The position numbers were made by a program, and so were the translations under genes. This document shows, one piece after another, positions 11,892-11,937 of a DNA stretch of 11,937 bases. Below the pieces are notes generated by a model, which searched no databases, had not been told where the DNA came from, and worked only from the letters and a program-made list of their open reading frames with translations. The stretch is from Verrucomicrobiales bacterium (GTDB lineage: Bacteria; Verrucomicrobiota; Verrucomicrobiia; Methylacidiphilales; JAAUTS01), in contig JAITHY010000008.1 in assembly GCA_031279715.1 (NCBI GenBank), positions 1 through 11,937 of the forward strand, in the 5' to 3' direction. Numbering within the stretch: position 1 is the stretch's first letter; the number at the start of each line of letters is the position of its first letter.

Positions 11892-11937
11892 ATTATGAGC
11901 CATCTTTGCCCAGTTCGCTCGTAAGGGGCGGAACTTT

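Noticed and set aside
11657..11893. 79-residue N-terminal extension of the aldolase protein
   Set aside because: It covers GC hairpins and an AT-rich promoter-like stretch and encodes no domain; the aldolase fold begins right after ATG 11656.

Overview
The window looks like a chromosomal segment of a moderately GC-rich Gram-negative bacterium, most probably of the Verrucomicrobiota (Opitutales-like or a relative). This is inferred from type V autotransporters ending in Phe, a MuiA/DUF4139 protein, a GYF_2/DUF4190 membrane protein, a secreted protein of a type I associate with Planctomycetes and Verrucomicrobia, and start codons mostly lacking a clear Shine-Dalgarno sequence. No rRNA, tRNA, CRISPR array, transposase, integrase or phage gene was seen.

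Left part (1-4316). The last 52 codons of an autotransporter beta-barrel enter from the left and end at a bidirectional terminator. Four minus-strand genes follow, listed here by coordinate: a secreted DUF4139 (MuiA-type) protein, the Fe-S scaffold/sulfur-transfer protein SufU, the cysteine desulfurase SufS, and a small ribbon-helix-helix (RHH) DNA-binding protein. SufS and SufU form a sulfur mobilisation pair; SufBCD are not in the window. The gaps between these genes hold strong inverted repeats.

Middle part (4317-8044). A divergent intergenic region with a nested inverted repeat separates the RHH gene from a plus-strand unit: a 120-residue ORF that resembles only the pertactin-like junction of an autotransporter, then a complete 857-residue autotransporter (signal peptide, beta-helix passenger, beta-barrel), then a 185-residue protein with one membrane anchor. 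The autotransporter barrel is a close paralogue of the fragment at the left edge.

Right part (8045-11937). A compact minus-strand three-gene operon encodes a secreted double-psi-barrel-like protein, a GYF_2/DUF4190 membrane protein and a small cytosolic protein of unknown function, with a 2-nt gap and an ATGA overlap. A plus-strand gamma-carbonic-anhydrase-type protein converges on a minus-strand double-domain class II aldolase whose second domain has lost every metal ligand and the catalytic Glu. The right edge holds UUCG hairpins, a possible promoter and an 8-bp tandem repeat.

The most unusual signal is not a gene. The hexamer GCTGAC (either strand) occurs 51 times by hand count, against about seven expected from composition. 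Most copies sit in a longer consensus close to C-GCTGAC-NNT-(G/C)-A. They lie in both orientations, in several reading frames and in some gaps, are dense over the DUF4139 and suf genes, and almost absent after 9724. They behave like a genome-wide recognition sequence, for example a DNA-uptake-type signal, rather than a codon-usage effect.
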